This document shows positions 1 through 11,457 of a stretch of 64,000 nt of DNA, one piece after another (position 1 is the first letter of the stretch; the number at the start of each line of letters is the position of its first letter). The position numbers and the translations under genes are program-made. The stretch is from positions 620,001 to 684,000 of the forward strand of contig SADC01001302.1 in NCBI GenBank assembly GCA_004194705.1, read 5' to 3'. The notes beneath the pieces were generated by a model, which was given only the letters and a program-made list of their open reading frames with translations, ran no database searches and was not told the DNA's origin. The stretch is from Ditylenchus dipsaci. Lineage: Eukaryota > Nematoda > Chromadorea > Rhabditida > Anguinidae.

Positions 1-965
1 TGGAACTAGATCAATGCAATCAGGAATCAATAATCAAAATGAACAATAACCAACCCTTTTCCCACATCCGTTTGTACAGATCAGCATTCTTCCGCTTCAT
101 CAGCACGGTCACCACAGGAGTTGCATGGAGTTGACGAATCAAACCGAAGATCCTGTTATTTGCATCACACCCTTTGGAGCATACTTGAACGTGCCATCGC
201 TGATGATGTGGTTGCAGCTGTGGAGAAGACGAAGTTGCCTTGGAGAAGAAAAGATTAGCATGTCATTGTCTGATTTTTTTATAATTTATTTAGATCAAAG
301 TTTAAAGATTATGATCACACCACCGTAGAGAACGAGATCTTCGCCAAAATGCATATTACTTGCTTCTGCTCCTCGCAGCGTAAGACGCATCGCACGATTC
401 TCTTATGTCATGAATTCTTCAAAAGTTGTGATTCTTGGACAATTCTTGCGCTTTGCACGATAAAGAGCGCCATCTGTTGCGACCTTATTCCCCACAGCGG
501 CATGTCGAATGATAATGAAATCTAAACATTGTCCAACAGCTATGTAATTATCTTGTAATAAGAACCTTGATCAGGAAGTCCTCCAAATCCCTACACAATT
601 CGATTCTCACCTCGCTTGAGTCCCAGTTTCTTGTGTTCCCGCTGCCAACTCTGCTTGGATGCTTCGACGGACGTTGGTTCCAGCCACCGTAAAGAATCGT
701 ATCAATTCGAAGATGATAAAAAAAACTAACAAATCTTACCTCATTGACATTTTTGGGCACGCAGATATGCTCATATTGGTCTAGATTGCCGATCCAGGCC
801 ATCACAGTGAGGTTGAGCTTGAGAGAAAAGACTGTTGTTTGAAGCCTGTCATCTTTTTGTTTTGCTGATATGCACCCAGAACATCTGAAGTAGGCTTGCT
901 CAATTCCTTCCTTGATAGTTGTTCTGCCGGTCTTGGTCCAGATGTATCATCCCCGCCGGTCTTCA
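1..965 (-). pseudogene. MULE-type transposase remnant with FLYWCH-like N-terminus
   Basis: Read on the minus strand, about 960 down to 730 encodes a finger-like segment with the motifs QAYFRCSGC and DQYEHICVP, which resembles the FLYWCH zinc finger at the N-terminus of nematode MULE transposases. Below it come GTQETGTQAR, ALYRAKRKNCP, GEDLVLYGG and then ISDGTFKYAPKGV, IFGLIRQLHA and VLMKRKNADLYKRMW near 80-230. The SDGTFKYAP block is the first catalytic Asp region of the MULE DDE domain. Several frame changes and stops interrupt it, so it is a remnant, and its C-terminal half would lie beyond the window start. A forward ORF at 125-328 is a shadow of it. Family call by motif memory; no search run. 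Confidence 0.72.
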
Positions 966-1154
966 GTGTATATTATTGGCGATGTCTTTGCTCCGATTCG
1001 CTGAGAGTGCACGAGTTGTAGGTTAGCCATCCAATAAACTAAAAATGTTAAAAAAATAATGCGATGCATTAATGAGAACACTAAGTTGACAAATACTGAA
1101 TAGTGTGTAATTTTCAAGCCCCTTTCTGTAAAATGTATCAAGTTGATGTATTAG

Positions 1155-1713
1155 GCATATTTAACTTAGCTTGATTATTCTGGATAACTCACCATTTGGG
1201 TCCAAACACTTGTCTGGTCATTTTGAGAAGGTTACCCGCGTTTTCATCACTTAACTGGTCAAATGTTTTATTGAATTTTCAGCGTCACGACAAAATTTTA
1301 TCACCATGTTGTAGCGCAGCTCAAGAGCTACAAAATCCACTTTACAGAATAATTTTTGGAAATCTGAGTGTTGAGATATGACCTTTTGGAAAAAATCATT
1401 TTCTTGAAAAAATGACGAAAACGCAAGTTTTTGCCAATTTTTCTGATTTTGGTCATTTTTTCAAGAAATTGATTTTTTCCAAAAGGCCATATCTCAACAC
1501 TTAGATCTTTAAAAATCATTCTGTAATATGGGTTTTGTAGCTCCTGAGCTGCGCTACAACATGATGATGAAGTTTTCTAGTGACGCTTAAATTCAATAAA
1601 ACATTTGACCAGTTAATGTGATGAAAACGCGGGTAACCTTCTCAAAATGACCAGACAAGTGTTTGGACCCAAATGGTGAGTTATCCAGAATAATCAAGCT
1701 AAGTTAAATATGC
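1155..1713. repeat. Foldback (palindromic) element, copy A
   Basis: The sequence from 1155 to about 1430 is repeated in reverse complement from about 1440 to 1713, for example the segments TGATTATTCTGGATAACTC and GAGTTATCCAGAATAATCA. The arms are roughly 275 bp with few mismatches and almost no loop. A longer copy of the same family lies at 42606-43407; both share the block about a gap of CAAACACTTG and the phrase GTAGCGCAGCT/GTAGCGCAACT. It has no coding capacity. It is probably a miniature inverted-repeat element whose left end has been lost, because the right flank still continues with family sequence. Confidence 0.85.
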
Positions 1714-1837
1714 CATTTGAAAGAAGAGATTCAGGGCTACAAAACCTATTGTCTGGATTTTGTTATAAGAGAAATTTTCGTTTTGCAAAAAAAGTCTTTC
1801 GTATGGTTTAAAACTTATGCACCAACCTAATATCAAG

Positions 1838-1930
1838 TCGATTTATCAAGTCGATAGTGTATCAAGTCGACAGTGTATCAAGTCAATGTATAAAGTTGAT
1901 TATTGTGTAATTGATTATTGTGTATCCCAA
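1838..1930. repeat. Short tandem array of ATCAAGTCGA-type words
   Basis: The word TATCAAGTCGATAGTG and variants of it is repeated five or six times in about 90 bp. The same word family recurs at 1130-1150 and 54420-54485. It is non-coding and probably the interior of a degraded element. Confidence 0.6.
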
Positions 1931-2429
1931 CACAAGAATTCTTTTCTTCTTTGGATGGGTTATATACGGAATCAAGAAGTATACTACAATTAGAAACTTT
2001 TGCAATGTAACTGAATTTTCCGCTATTCAGTTACAAAACCCTATTCCCATTAGCTAAATACCACAAATAGCTAAGACAGATAGTCTGATTCAACCAAACA
2101 CATTGCTCTGTGGACTCCCAAGCATTAGAGCATTAGATTAGTCACACCCGTTCAGAAAGGGTGTGACCAAAGAGAAGCAGATAGACGCAAAATTAAGTCC
2201 CTGTTGCTGCAAATCTAAAGAGAGTTGCACAGGCGTGGAGGTTAAGTCAGCCTGTTGGGGTGGGTATACATGTTATAATCTTTGTAATAAGAGCTATGGA
2301 CTGATAAAAGAAGAAAAAGATATGCATTGTCGAGGAAGAGTGAATCACACAAATGGGTTTGGTTTGAAACTTTTTGATATCAGCATTTTGAAAATAGTCC
2401 AGCAAAGTTTGATGGCTTATTAGAAGGCC

Positions 2430-5060
2430 AGGAAAATTTTAAAAAATTGAATAAAATATTCAAAGAAATATAGCAAAATTAATTTGGAGGGCTCAAGAAG
2501 TAAAGTAAGGGCGAAATTCATACTTTTGAGAATGCAATTTAATTCAAGCCAATTTTTAACTGTCCACAGTTTAACTTGCTGTAACTACCCTCTGTAACAA
2601 CAAGTTTAGGCTTAGCCCTTTTTTAGGCTCAGGGGTAGGCCAGCGTATGGAAGTTGTGAGTAACAATAGTATTACGCATTGGATCTGTGTGTTTCTTGAT
2701 CTGTAACATATTTTTGGGCATTTTGTAAGTTAAGTTTAAAAAGATAAAATCGTTGGAGGGGGGAGGGGTTTGTTTAAAGGGCTGTATTCGTTAGTAGGGT
2801 CAAATCTCTTTTCAAATTATTGAGATGGCGATCCTGGCTTACAGCGTGTGATGCAATAATCATAGACGGCATTTTTTTTATAACATACTTTTCATGCTTG
2901 TCACTTTAGTAGCAATAATTAAGCTGAGGTAATTAAGAGTAGTATTATAATTTTCAACTCTTCTTCAATATGTCTACTTATACCTACTGTTCATTACGCA
3001 AAATGTATTCTTTAGTGAAAAATATCTTTAGACTACAGCAGAGAATATTGGACGATTCCACTCTTTGGTTCCTATTGCCTAACAATCGCGCCAAAGCTGA
3101 CCTACATAAACAACATCAGCAAAGTATCACTTATTTTGGTGTAAATGACACCGTGTAATACAGTCAACTCTCTATATAATTGCCTAGGGTCCGACAATTT
3201 TTTCACTCCAGATTGTCAAGGCTTTTACCAGCTGGCTTTGGTTAACCTAGTCGGTTGTCAAAATATCAACCAAATTGTTGTTTTGTTTTTCTTCATACTA
3301 TTTCTTTTTGCGTGAGATTCTTTAAAGCTAATGCAATGAAGGATACTCTGTCATAAACAAAAATCGCCAATATCTTTTTTATTTTGAAAAAGATCAGAAA
3401 ATTTTAGGAAAAAACAAACAAAATGAAAATTTACGCCAAAAATGATATTTTCCTTCAAAAAATCCCAATAAAATTATTTTCCAAAGTAATTTAATTTTAC
3501 TTGCTAGTCTGTACACTTATGTGCCACCCCTATGTCATTTCTAACGTTACTATTTTTCGGCAATTTATTGCTTGCTCGCTCTAATACTATTTAAGTTTTT
3601 TGACTGCTTTTTCTATTTTCTCTCATGGAATGTCATTTATTTTTGGATGAAGGGCACAAATCTTTGATTGCTCTCATTATTAGTAGTCACGAATAACATT
3701 ACTCTCGAACTAAAATAGTGTTCTGTTCAATCAGTTCGGTTATTATGAAGCATTTAGAAGAACGTTCCAACACGTTCCAAGAGACACGTTCCAATTTTGA
3801 CATCTAAGGCTTCACAGTTTTAGATTCTTATATATTTTATCAAAAAGCCATATAAATAACAAATAAATAGTTTCAAAAAATTTCAATTTTTGTCCTTAGT
3901 CTTCCTTGTGCTCCGAAATTTTATAACAACAGCCTAAAAAATAATAAGAATAACATTTAAGGGTGCTATAGCAAGCAAGCTGCAAAATACTCTTTGGTCT
4001 GTTTGCTGTTCAACTTATTATTGGGACTCCTTCCCTAATTTCTCTTACTCCCTCTCTTGTAGCTGCAGCTAATCATTGAACTCTTAAGCTGCTGGACAAA
4101 GGGTGGTGGATTAGTTGAGGTTGTACAGTGACTACTCAAAAAGTAGTTTCTCTAACTAGTGCTAGGAGTCAAACAATGATTTTTCGTAATAATCTTGTAG
4201 ATAAGTTTTTGATAAAATTAAAAGAGAATAGATAGGGCTACAAAATCATGTGTTTGAAAATTTTTACGAAACAAGGTGTTCCATTAATAATCAGTCTGAA
4301 GGTCCACCAGGAACTTTTCGACCACCAGTTAAAGATAGTGAAAAACGAAACTGTTCAAAAACTTGGAGATCCTCACTTTTTTTTGCGGTGTTGCGCACGG
4401 GAATGCCTCTTTAAACAATCACATGTTTGCAAGTTAAAATCACAAAAGTCATGCTAAATTCAGAAATCTAGATCCATTTGTCAGAATACTCCAAATAACA
4501 TTTGCGAGAACTTCTTTTAGAGCCACAAAACTAGTCTAACATAAACAAGCCAAAGAACATGTTAGTCATTCTCACCCTTATCTAACCGAAAAAGGCCTCT
4601 CACGAAAAAAAACGAGTGCAAAGAAGGCAATAGTTTTAAGCGATCTTCAGTGACATCGCGAGTGCCAGTAGTAGTCAAACAAGACTTTCTTGTTCCCCCT
4701 CCTTTTCTTCAAGTTGTTGTTGTCTCTCTGACTCCCTCCTCCCAAATTGTAGCCAATAACTGCTGCCTTCCCTCCTCCCAGCAGCTATCTAATACCCCAA
4801 TTGTGTCAAATACTTCACGTCAAATAGGCTAATAACGTCAAATAGGCTAATAATAAAAAGTTGCTGAAAATCGCAACTGCTGCATTGGTTGGAAAAAACG
4901 TAACGTCTCTACCACCTTCACCACCCTCGTAAATGTCTCTGCCCCAGATATATTCCCTTTCAATTTACGGAGCGAAAAAATCGAGCAGAAGGTTTACACG
5001 TTAATTACGCTGTACAGTCACGACTTTTCTTCGTTTAACTCTTGGAAGAAACTTCGACAG
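2430..5060. other. AT-rich stretch without a recognisable gene
   Basis: I see no conserved coding region on either strand. It holds one half of a pogo-like terminus at 3172 (CAGTCAACTCTCTATATAA), a copy of the GGCTCAGGGGTAGGCC word at 2629-2644, and simple AT-rich sequence. If MED13 continues upstream of the window, this is intron. Confidence 0.5.
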
Positions 5061-5066
5061 TATCCC

Positions 5067-5394
5067 AAGTGCACCCCCCCCCTCCCCTCGCAAAAAATTC
5101 TGTATTTTTTTTATAAAAGTACCCATTTTTAGCTACAAAACTATATTCTGAGGTAGCTCAATAGGCGAAAATTCCTTAGCAATCCGAATCAGAAAGTAGA
5201 ATTCCAAACAAATTTGTGCTGGCTAAGATATGACCTAAAGTTGGAGTGTCAACATTTTAAAAAATGACTATTTAACTTTACTACAACTTAAGGTCATATC
5301 ACAGCGGCTAAAAAGTTTTTTCAAATTCTGCTTTCTGATTCGGATTTCTAAGGAATTTTAAAAGTACAAAAAAAATTCGAGGGGGGGTGCACTT
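5067..5394. repeat. Foldback element with GGTGCACTT ends, copy 1
   Basis: Arms of about 160 bp start with AAGTGCACCCCCC and end with GGGGGGGTGCACTT. The centre contains the symmetric phrases ATATGACCTAAAGTTGG and ACAACTTAAGGTCATAT. A second member with the same arms is at 34698-35087. Non-coding. Confidence 0.8.
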
Positions 5395-5440
5395 CATATG
5401 CTGTCTTTCAGAATAATTATTATAAATGAAAAAAGAGTGC

Positions 5441-5887
5441 TGCTTGGAGTGGGATTCGAACCCACGCGGGGTGAACCCCACCGCATCGCACAAATTGTGT
5501 AAGTCTAACCAAGGGTGGGCAAAAGATCAGATCAGATCGATCAGATCAGATTAGATCTAGATCAGACCAGATCAGATCAGATCGCCAAAGATCAGACCAG
5601 ATCAGATCAGATCGATCTGATCGATCTGATTCATTTGTCATCCAAATGTTTGTCTCGAAAAGATTTCTGTAAGTTTGAATGTTCGATCCGGTTTTGTACA
5701 CAGAAATCTTTTCGAGACAAAACATTTGGATGACAAAATGAATCAGATCGATCAGATCGATCTGATCTGATCTGGTCTGATCTTTGGCGATCTGATCTGA
5801 TCTGATCTCGATCTGATCTAGATCGATCTTTGCCCACCCTTGAGTCTAACTTGAGTGCGGCGCCTTAGACCGCTCGGCCATCCAAGC
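5441..5887 (-). tRNA. tRNA-Leu (anticodon CAA), intron-containing and split by a hAT-like insertion
   Basis: On the minus strand the 5' part runs from 5887: acceptor GCTTGGA, D-arm GGCCGAGCGGTCTAAGGC, anticodon stem CCGCA and loop CTCAAG with anticodon CAA. The 3' part ends at 5441: anticodon stem TGCGG, long variable arm GGGGTTCACCCC, T-arm GTGGGTTCGAATCCCAC and acceptor TCCAAGC plus discriminator A. The long variable arm and CAA fit tRNA-Leu. Between positions 37 and 38 lies a short intron (about 22 nt, TTAGACTTACACAATTTGTGCG) into which a 333-bp element has inserted with an 8-bp duplication. Both halves are intact, so the tRNA could be made only if the whole 355-nt insert were spliced out. 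Confidence 0.88.
5510..5842. mobile_element. hAT-like miniature element built of GATCA words, inside the tRNA intron
   Basis: Perfect inverted ends CAAGGGTGGGCAAA ... TTTGCCCACCCTTG, flanked by the 8-bp direct repeat AGTCTAAC (5502-5509 and 5843-5850). The ends and the 8-bp duplication are typical of hAT transposons. The interior is almost entirely GATCA/GATCT words arranged symmetrically about a short central hairpin (5640-5730), so it is also a palindrome. No transposase. Confidence 0.9.
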
Positions 5888-6243
5888 ACATGCCTACTCG
5901 TTAGCTGGCCTTGCATAGATTTGTGCTGAGACCTTTTCACACCAAACTCCATGTGATCTTTTGTAATTTTGTACTTCAAAGTGCTTCTTTTCGAAAATTT
6001 TAATATAACCTACGTGCTTTTTGATTTTTTAATTTTAATAAAAAGTTTGCAATATGAAGGTAACGACATCACCCCAAGCATATTACAAACCGAAATCATT
6101 TAACCTCCTAGGTTGCAATGAACCTGTCATCTGTTACTCATGGATTCTATAGGGTGATGGAGCTTATCCTGGGGCACAATGGTCGCTAAGCCGACTTTTT
6201 GACCGTAGCTCATTGCTTGAAGATTTCTAAATACAATTTGCAG

Positions 6244-6636
6244 GTTCCACGCCCTGCCCCTAGATGCCGATACCAATGAAGAACCAACAGCTGGCAATAA
6301 TGAAAGTACCAACCCCTCTGATACCTCTGCCAATGGTAAAAACCGCAAAAGCTCCAGTGCAGCCCCTTCCAACCATCCTAGTCCACCCCAACCATTGCCT
6401 AAGATGGTATTAGTGGAAATCGATGGAGTACGTATGTTCTATCCCACCTGTTTTGTTGGCATGTTGGCTGAGGAGATGGTTCTTGAAACCAGTACAATTA
6501 AAAGTGCAAAGTCCAGCAACGCCCCTGCTGGCATGCCCAACTTCTGCGCTGAAGACCATGAAGTTGAGGAAATTCTCAATTCTTCCAACTTGTCTTTTCT
6601 TCTCGACTCCACAATTCTCCTACCAAAAGAATTTAG
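6244..6636 (+). CDS. MED13: MED13 exon 1 of those in the window
   Basis: Acceptor AATTTGCAG ends at 6243. One open frame reads through a Ser/Asn/Pro-rich stretch to VLVEIDGVRMFYPTCFV, which matches the MED13 block that reads VLVAGVRMIYPACFV in human. It continues with acidic sequence (CAEDHEVEEIL) to a possible donor AG|GTGTAA after 6636. It is followed at once by a Tc1/mariner copy. Confidence 0.75.
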
Positions 6637-6684
6637 GTGTAAACCATCAAAACACCGGTTGGTTTTTGACTACTAGAGTAAATA

Positions 6685-7260
6685 CCATGTGACCGAAAAA
6701 ATTTCCGGACAAAGTTTAAAGCGAATTTTTTTAGTAAAATAAGAACATAAATGCATTTTTTTGGTATCATCAGAAAGCCCTTGTTCTCCTCTCTTGAATA
6801 ATGTATCGCTTGTCGTTTTATGTCAATAAATTCCATGTTTTAGAATGTCCGATCTGAGAGCAGGCATTGTGCGACTTTGGAAGAAGCAAAGTGAGATCGC
6901 TCGTGATATGAATGTTCCAAAGCAAACAGTTTCGGATGCCATCAAGAAATTTCGTGAAACAGGCCGCAATGAAGACAGAGCAAGAAGTGGGCGACCAGCT
7001 ACAGCAACCACTCCAGAGAACATTCGAAAGATCAAGAAGAAAATCTGTCATTGCAACGGTCACAAATTTTCCAAAACGACTTCAAAAATGTATTGCAGCC
7101 GGTGGTTGTCATTTTGAGTGATCAAAACAAAAACAAGCGATACACTATTCAAGAGAGGAGAACAAGGGCTTTCTGATGATACCAAAAAAATGCATTTATG
7201 TTCTTATTTTACTGAAAAAGTTGGCTTTAAACTTTGTCCGGGAACTTTTCGATCACATGG
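6685..7260 (+). mobile_element. Internally deleted Tc1/mariner element
   Basis: TA|CCATGTGAC ... GATCACATGG|TA shows the TA target duplication of the Tc1/mariner group. The inverted repeats are about 133 bp (6685-6817 and 7128-7260). An ATG at 6845 opens a transposase N-terminus with a paired-like helix-turn-helix (SEIARDMNVPKQTVSDA) and the AT-hook-like linker RARSGRPAT. At about 7040 this joins, in another frame, a transposase C-terminus (FPKRLQKCIAAGGCHFE, stop at 7121). The catalytic DDE/D core is missing, so the copy cannot move by itself. Sits in MED13 intron 1. Confidence 0.9.
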
Positions 7261-7849
7261 TAATAATCAAGTCCTGGGTGGTCTTGAAAAAATTACCTGA
7301 AGCCACGCAAGCTTTTTTACTCAACCAGGAGAGTTTAGTCTCATTGGATAGCCAACACGGGACTTTCAATCGAATACGTTAGGATTTGGGTTTATAGCTA
7401 AAAAAGTTAGGATAAAAAGGCTAGTAAAGTGTTGAAAAAGCACAGGAGGGACCAAGACGTTTTTAGAATTTTATGTTTTTTTGAAGTTTTTTCATACTTT
7501 ATATTTTTGAAGCTCCGTCCAGGGGGTGCGTTAATTAGAGAGAATACGGTATTCGTCATAATCTTTTTGGACATTTGAAGGAGGGTGGTCTTGAAACCTG
7601 GGCTCTCCTACTTTAGGTTTTATCTTGGCAACTAGGTAATTTTTTGAACAATTGTTTGGATTTCTACGGAAATTTTAGCTGCTAGAGAGCGCTTTGTGGT
7701 AGACCGTCCGATCTGGCCTACCCAAGCAACCTGGCTAGAAATATTTCTGCCATGCACATTTTTTCGAAAAATGGTTGCAACTTAGACCTTTGATCCAAAT
7801 ACTCTTTTGTAAAAAACCGCAACTACCTGATGAATTCCCAAATTTTTAG

Positions 7850-8624
7850 TGCCTCCCCAGCTGCGTCATTGGAAGCGCACTTTCACTGGAGTTAGAGCAG
7901 CTCAGTGCAGTTTCCAAGATGGCTGTCTAAGTGTTATAAGTGGCAACAATCCTTCCACCTCCAGCCTAGCCCTTGCAAGCAACGACACACAACAACCACA
8001 ACAGCAAATGGAAAATAGTCAGATGGATGCTAGGTGGAACTTTTTTGACTACCTCCGCAAAGAATACTGCTATTGCAAGATGTTTCCAACATCAACGCCA
8101 ATCCCTCCACCCAATGGACAGCCATGGGGATAATACTAAAGAAAATATCCACAAAGATTATTACGCCTTCCACCGGTCGCCAATAGCTCTGGAATCAGTG
8201 ACTCCTGACCACTCACCCACTTTTGTGGACGAGCTGAATTCCTTGAAGGAGCTCCAGGCCCTGAAGCATCCAGCTGGAGAGAAGGAAAGAAGGACAAAAA
8301 CAATGACCAAACCCATGATGGCGAGCCGCTGCCTTTGTGGGCTCAAAATATTGGATCTGGACACGGATCTGGCCATCTGGTGGGGACTGCAAAAAGAGTG
8401 GTGAGCGGCAAACTGGACCTTGACAAGGATACTGCAATTAGCACCGATATCTTCAAGATTCTGCAACAAAGCTGTGTGGTGGGCGGGAAAGGAGCTCAGG
8501 CGGCTGCAGTAGCAGCGGCGGCGGCTTCAAATGGATGTGGTCCACCAAGGGTGATAACACCGTTTACACCTATTACTTCGATAACACCCGAGCCAGATGA
8601 CCAGCTGAGCTTTGCTAAGGAACA
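7850..8624 (+). CDS. MED13: MED13 exon 2
   Basis: Acceptor AATTTTTAG ends at 7849 and donor A|GTAAGT follows 8624. The segment ARWNFFDYLRKEYCYC corresponds to the family block that reads ASWDFVEATQRTNCSC in human. A run of alanines (8498-8527) and a TPFTPITSITPEP stretch follow. The reading frame changes near 8130 (in GGGG) and near 8330, so the exon is not open throughout as written. Confidence 0.8.
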
Positions 8625-9277
8625 GTAAGTTGGATGGGTTTTTTAAAAAAAAATCGATTTTTTGCAGGAAATAGTACCACAATTTATTCCTTTTTTTTCA
8701 TAAAATGGACTTTGCATGGTCTTTGCACTTATTTTGCAACAATACTTTTCTCAAAAAACTATTTTTAGAGTAAATTAATGCAAAATTACAAGCGAACCAA
8801 GCACTTCTGAAAAAATTTCAATTGCAAGTGGTGTTTCCACCATGTTTTGAGCATTTTTGACAAAAATTTGCTTTGAAGAAAAAGGTGATTTAGAATTCTT
8901 TGGAACCTAAAATGTGACCGTGATCCGCTAAGGCAACTTTTTTTATAAATAAACACTCTAAACCCTGTGTTCGGTTATTTTGTCGCAAAAGCCGGAATTT
9001 CAATATACCTGTTTTGTATCCGGTTTCAGTTACCGGCCAAAAAGCCAATTTTTTATTTTACCGATCGTGTAAAAAAGACCAAGAATAGCCCAACTCTCGT
9101 AAAAACATCATAATTTTTAGAATTTTTTGAAAATGTTTGATCCCTCTGTGGATGTGGCTAAATTTTGGGATATAGACGTTTCGCCAAAACGAAAAAAAAA
9201 TTCATTTTGGCGAAACGCTTCGCTAATTTGAAATTTTTTCTGCCTTGGTCCCCCCTGTTGATTTTTTTCAACCTTTT

Positions 9278-9469
9278 GGTTCTATTGTAGAATCAGGTGC
9301 CAAAACACCCTTTTTCGTGTCAGCTCATACACAATTTTGTCATTTGTCGTCAGTCTTCGTTTCGTAAGAAAAGCATCCTTCCAGCACAAAAATGAAAAAA
9401 CCTTTAAAATTTTTTTAAAACAACAGATGGACTAAGCTGTTTTTGGCACCCGATTCTAGAATAGAACCA
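9278..9469. repeat. Short foldback element
   Basis: GGTTCTATTGTAGAATC near 9278 is mirrored by GATTCTAGAATAGAACC ending near 9469. It lies in MED13 intron 2 next to a copy of the CCTTGGTCCCCC word. Non-coding. Confidence 0.65.
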
Positions 9470-9669
9470 CTTTTTCGATTTTTCGTATTTTACGCACTCA
9501 TACTTAGACTCAGGGTAGGCCAGAGCCGTTAGGACGGACTCAAACGTGTGGTATAAACATACTTTTTTAAAACTTCACAAATGATATTTTTTGAAAAAAA
9601 ATCAACAGAGCGACCAATGCGAAAAAAACAATGTTTCATTTTGGCGAAACGGCTATGCACCCAAATTTT

Positions 9670-9815
9670 TAGTGCGGTTGCTGTGTCCAAAAATGCCTTG
9701 TTCCCCTGCGGTTTTTCGAATAAAAACAGCAGGGAGGGGGGGGGAACAAGCTGGTTTCCGACAAAAAGGAACAGGGGCACTAAAGCGTATTTTGGACACA
9801 GCGACCGCACTAGTG
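9670..9815. repeat. Imperfect foldback with TGTCCAAAA arms
   Basis: AGTGCGGTTGCTGTGTCCAA is mirrored by TTTTGGACACAGCGACCGCACT about 100 bp later, around a G-run. Forward and reverse ORFs across it are accidental. Confidence 0.6.
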
Positions 9816-9910
9816 CCAAAATATATCGTAATCTAAACAATTTTACAATAAAAGACGGTCAAAATCAAACCTTATTATTAATTTCTAACCAAGTCACATG
9901 TTATTTTCAG

Positions 9911-10472
9911 TGGAAACGATGTAACCTACAACAACGCCTCAAAGATTTCTCCTACATGTACAATCCTCTCAAACGTGATAGCATGTCTAGCTCTGAATCC
10001 TACCATCTTGCCAACACCGAGACTTCAGGCCAGATACATCCAGTCAAGCAAATTGGACCACCACCAAATGGTTTCAGCCTTCCAAAGCGTACCTTCAGTG
10101 AGTTCGTGGGCCCATCCACCTCTTCTGCCCAGTCTTCCGCACAAAAGCGAGCACAAGTGGGGCCAGCAATTCTACAAAAGCTAAGCCAGCTGGAGGCACG
10201 TCCATCCTGAAGTCCCTGCTGGACAGCAACATGGATGAGTCCAGCTCTCCGCTGTCCTTGTTTGGCGCACTTAGTGAGAGCAGTCAGGCCAACAACAGCC
10301 AACAACTTCTGGATACAATGCTCAGGGGGTTGGGACGGGCAAGCCATCAGGGACACAAGCTAGATTTCCAGCTCGCAAACCGAAGAGACTGCCAGGAATG
10401 GCTAGAAGAAAGGTGAAATGGCCATCAGTGCACAAGTTAGATGCTATGTACTCGGCGGTCAATGAGTTTAAT
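9911..10472 (+). CDS. MED13: MED13 exon 3
   Basis: Acceptor TTATTTTCAG ends at 9910; donor AAT|GTGAGT follows 10472. It encodes LQQRLKDFSYMYNPLKRD, a Ser-rich segment, LKSLLDSNMDESSSPLSLF, then KVKWPSVHKLDAMYSAVNEFN, a basic-to-acidic stretch like the family's DLDNLFNSDEDE block. Frame changes are needed near 10190 and 10365. Confidence 0.8.
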
Positions 10473-11457
10473 GTGAGTAGTTTTGGGTTGAGGAATGGGT
10501 GAAAATATGGCCGGAAGGTATAAGTAGTATCAAAAAGCAAAGTATTTCAATAGCAACCTCGCTGACTAAGTGAGTAATGGCCATTTTTGTGGTTTTTTGA
10601 AAGTTTTCAATAAAGCTTCTAATAAAAGACATCTTTTGTCAAGTTTTTTGTATTGCGATATTCTGGTGACTGTGGGTCATAAATAACCCCTCCCCTAAAA
10701 AAGGTCATAAATGACCCCCTTAGTCCATCCAAACGGGCGCTGGCCTACCTAAGCCTAAAAGATACCCCATAAATAACCCCCCTGAACAAATTTCAAAAAG
10801 AGCTTATTTAAAGGGGTATGCTTGCGGCCGATGGTATGGCGAGCTTGCCCCTTTAAGGCTGGTCTGAATTGAGTCATTTGGCTGACGCTTTTTTGTTAAC
10901 ATTTATTTCAGCACTTGAGTTATATTTTCGGTAAACAATTCGGTGTTTTGATGTCAAACAAGTTGGATAACAACATGAATTTTAAAAGCCATTTCAGAAT
11001 TGCACAATTTTTTTTGTAAAAGAAGACCGAATCTGTGAGGGCCAGAAAATACCATGCTCCTTTTTCCAATGCCTTAAAAATAGAATTCTAAAATTCACAT
11101 TGCTAATCCAGCTTTTAATTCTGAACAAGTTTGTGCGACACCATAACCCCGAATTGCTTACCCAAAATAGCTCTACTATTGCATTTAAATAAAATGTGAC
11201 TATTCCGGACCTGCCTTAGCCGATGTGTGACCAAAGGTTGGGGTACTAACACTATGAAATAGCGATCATTCTATTTTGATCAAATCTCAGTGACTTATCG
11301 ACTTTTTGAAATTCTACTTACAAGTTTTAATTTCTGAAGACTTTTTTATACCAGTGAGATCGCAAAACTAGAAAATGTCACTTTTATTCACGGCCAAATT
11401 GAACCTGAGTTACCTACACCACCCACCTAACTACCTCTAATTTCAACAATTTTGCAG

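Noticed and set aside
125..328. Forward ORF that at first looked like the MED13 N-terminal PFG motif (VICITPFGAYL)
   Set aside because: The minus strand of the same bases encodes a much better and longer match to a MULE transposase (SDGTFKYAPKGV, IFGLIRQLHA, VLMKRKNADLYKRM).
1838..1930. CRISPR-like array
   Set aside because: The repeats are short, degenerate and without unique spacers of constant length, and the sequence is eukaryotic.
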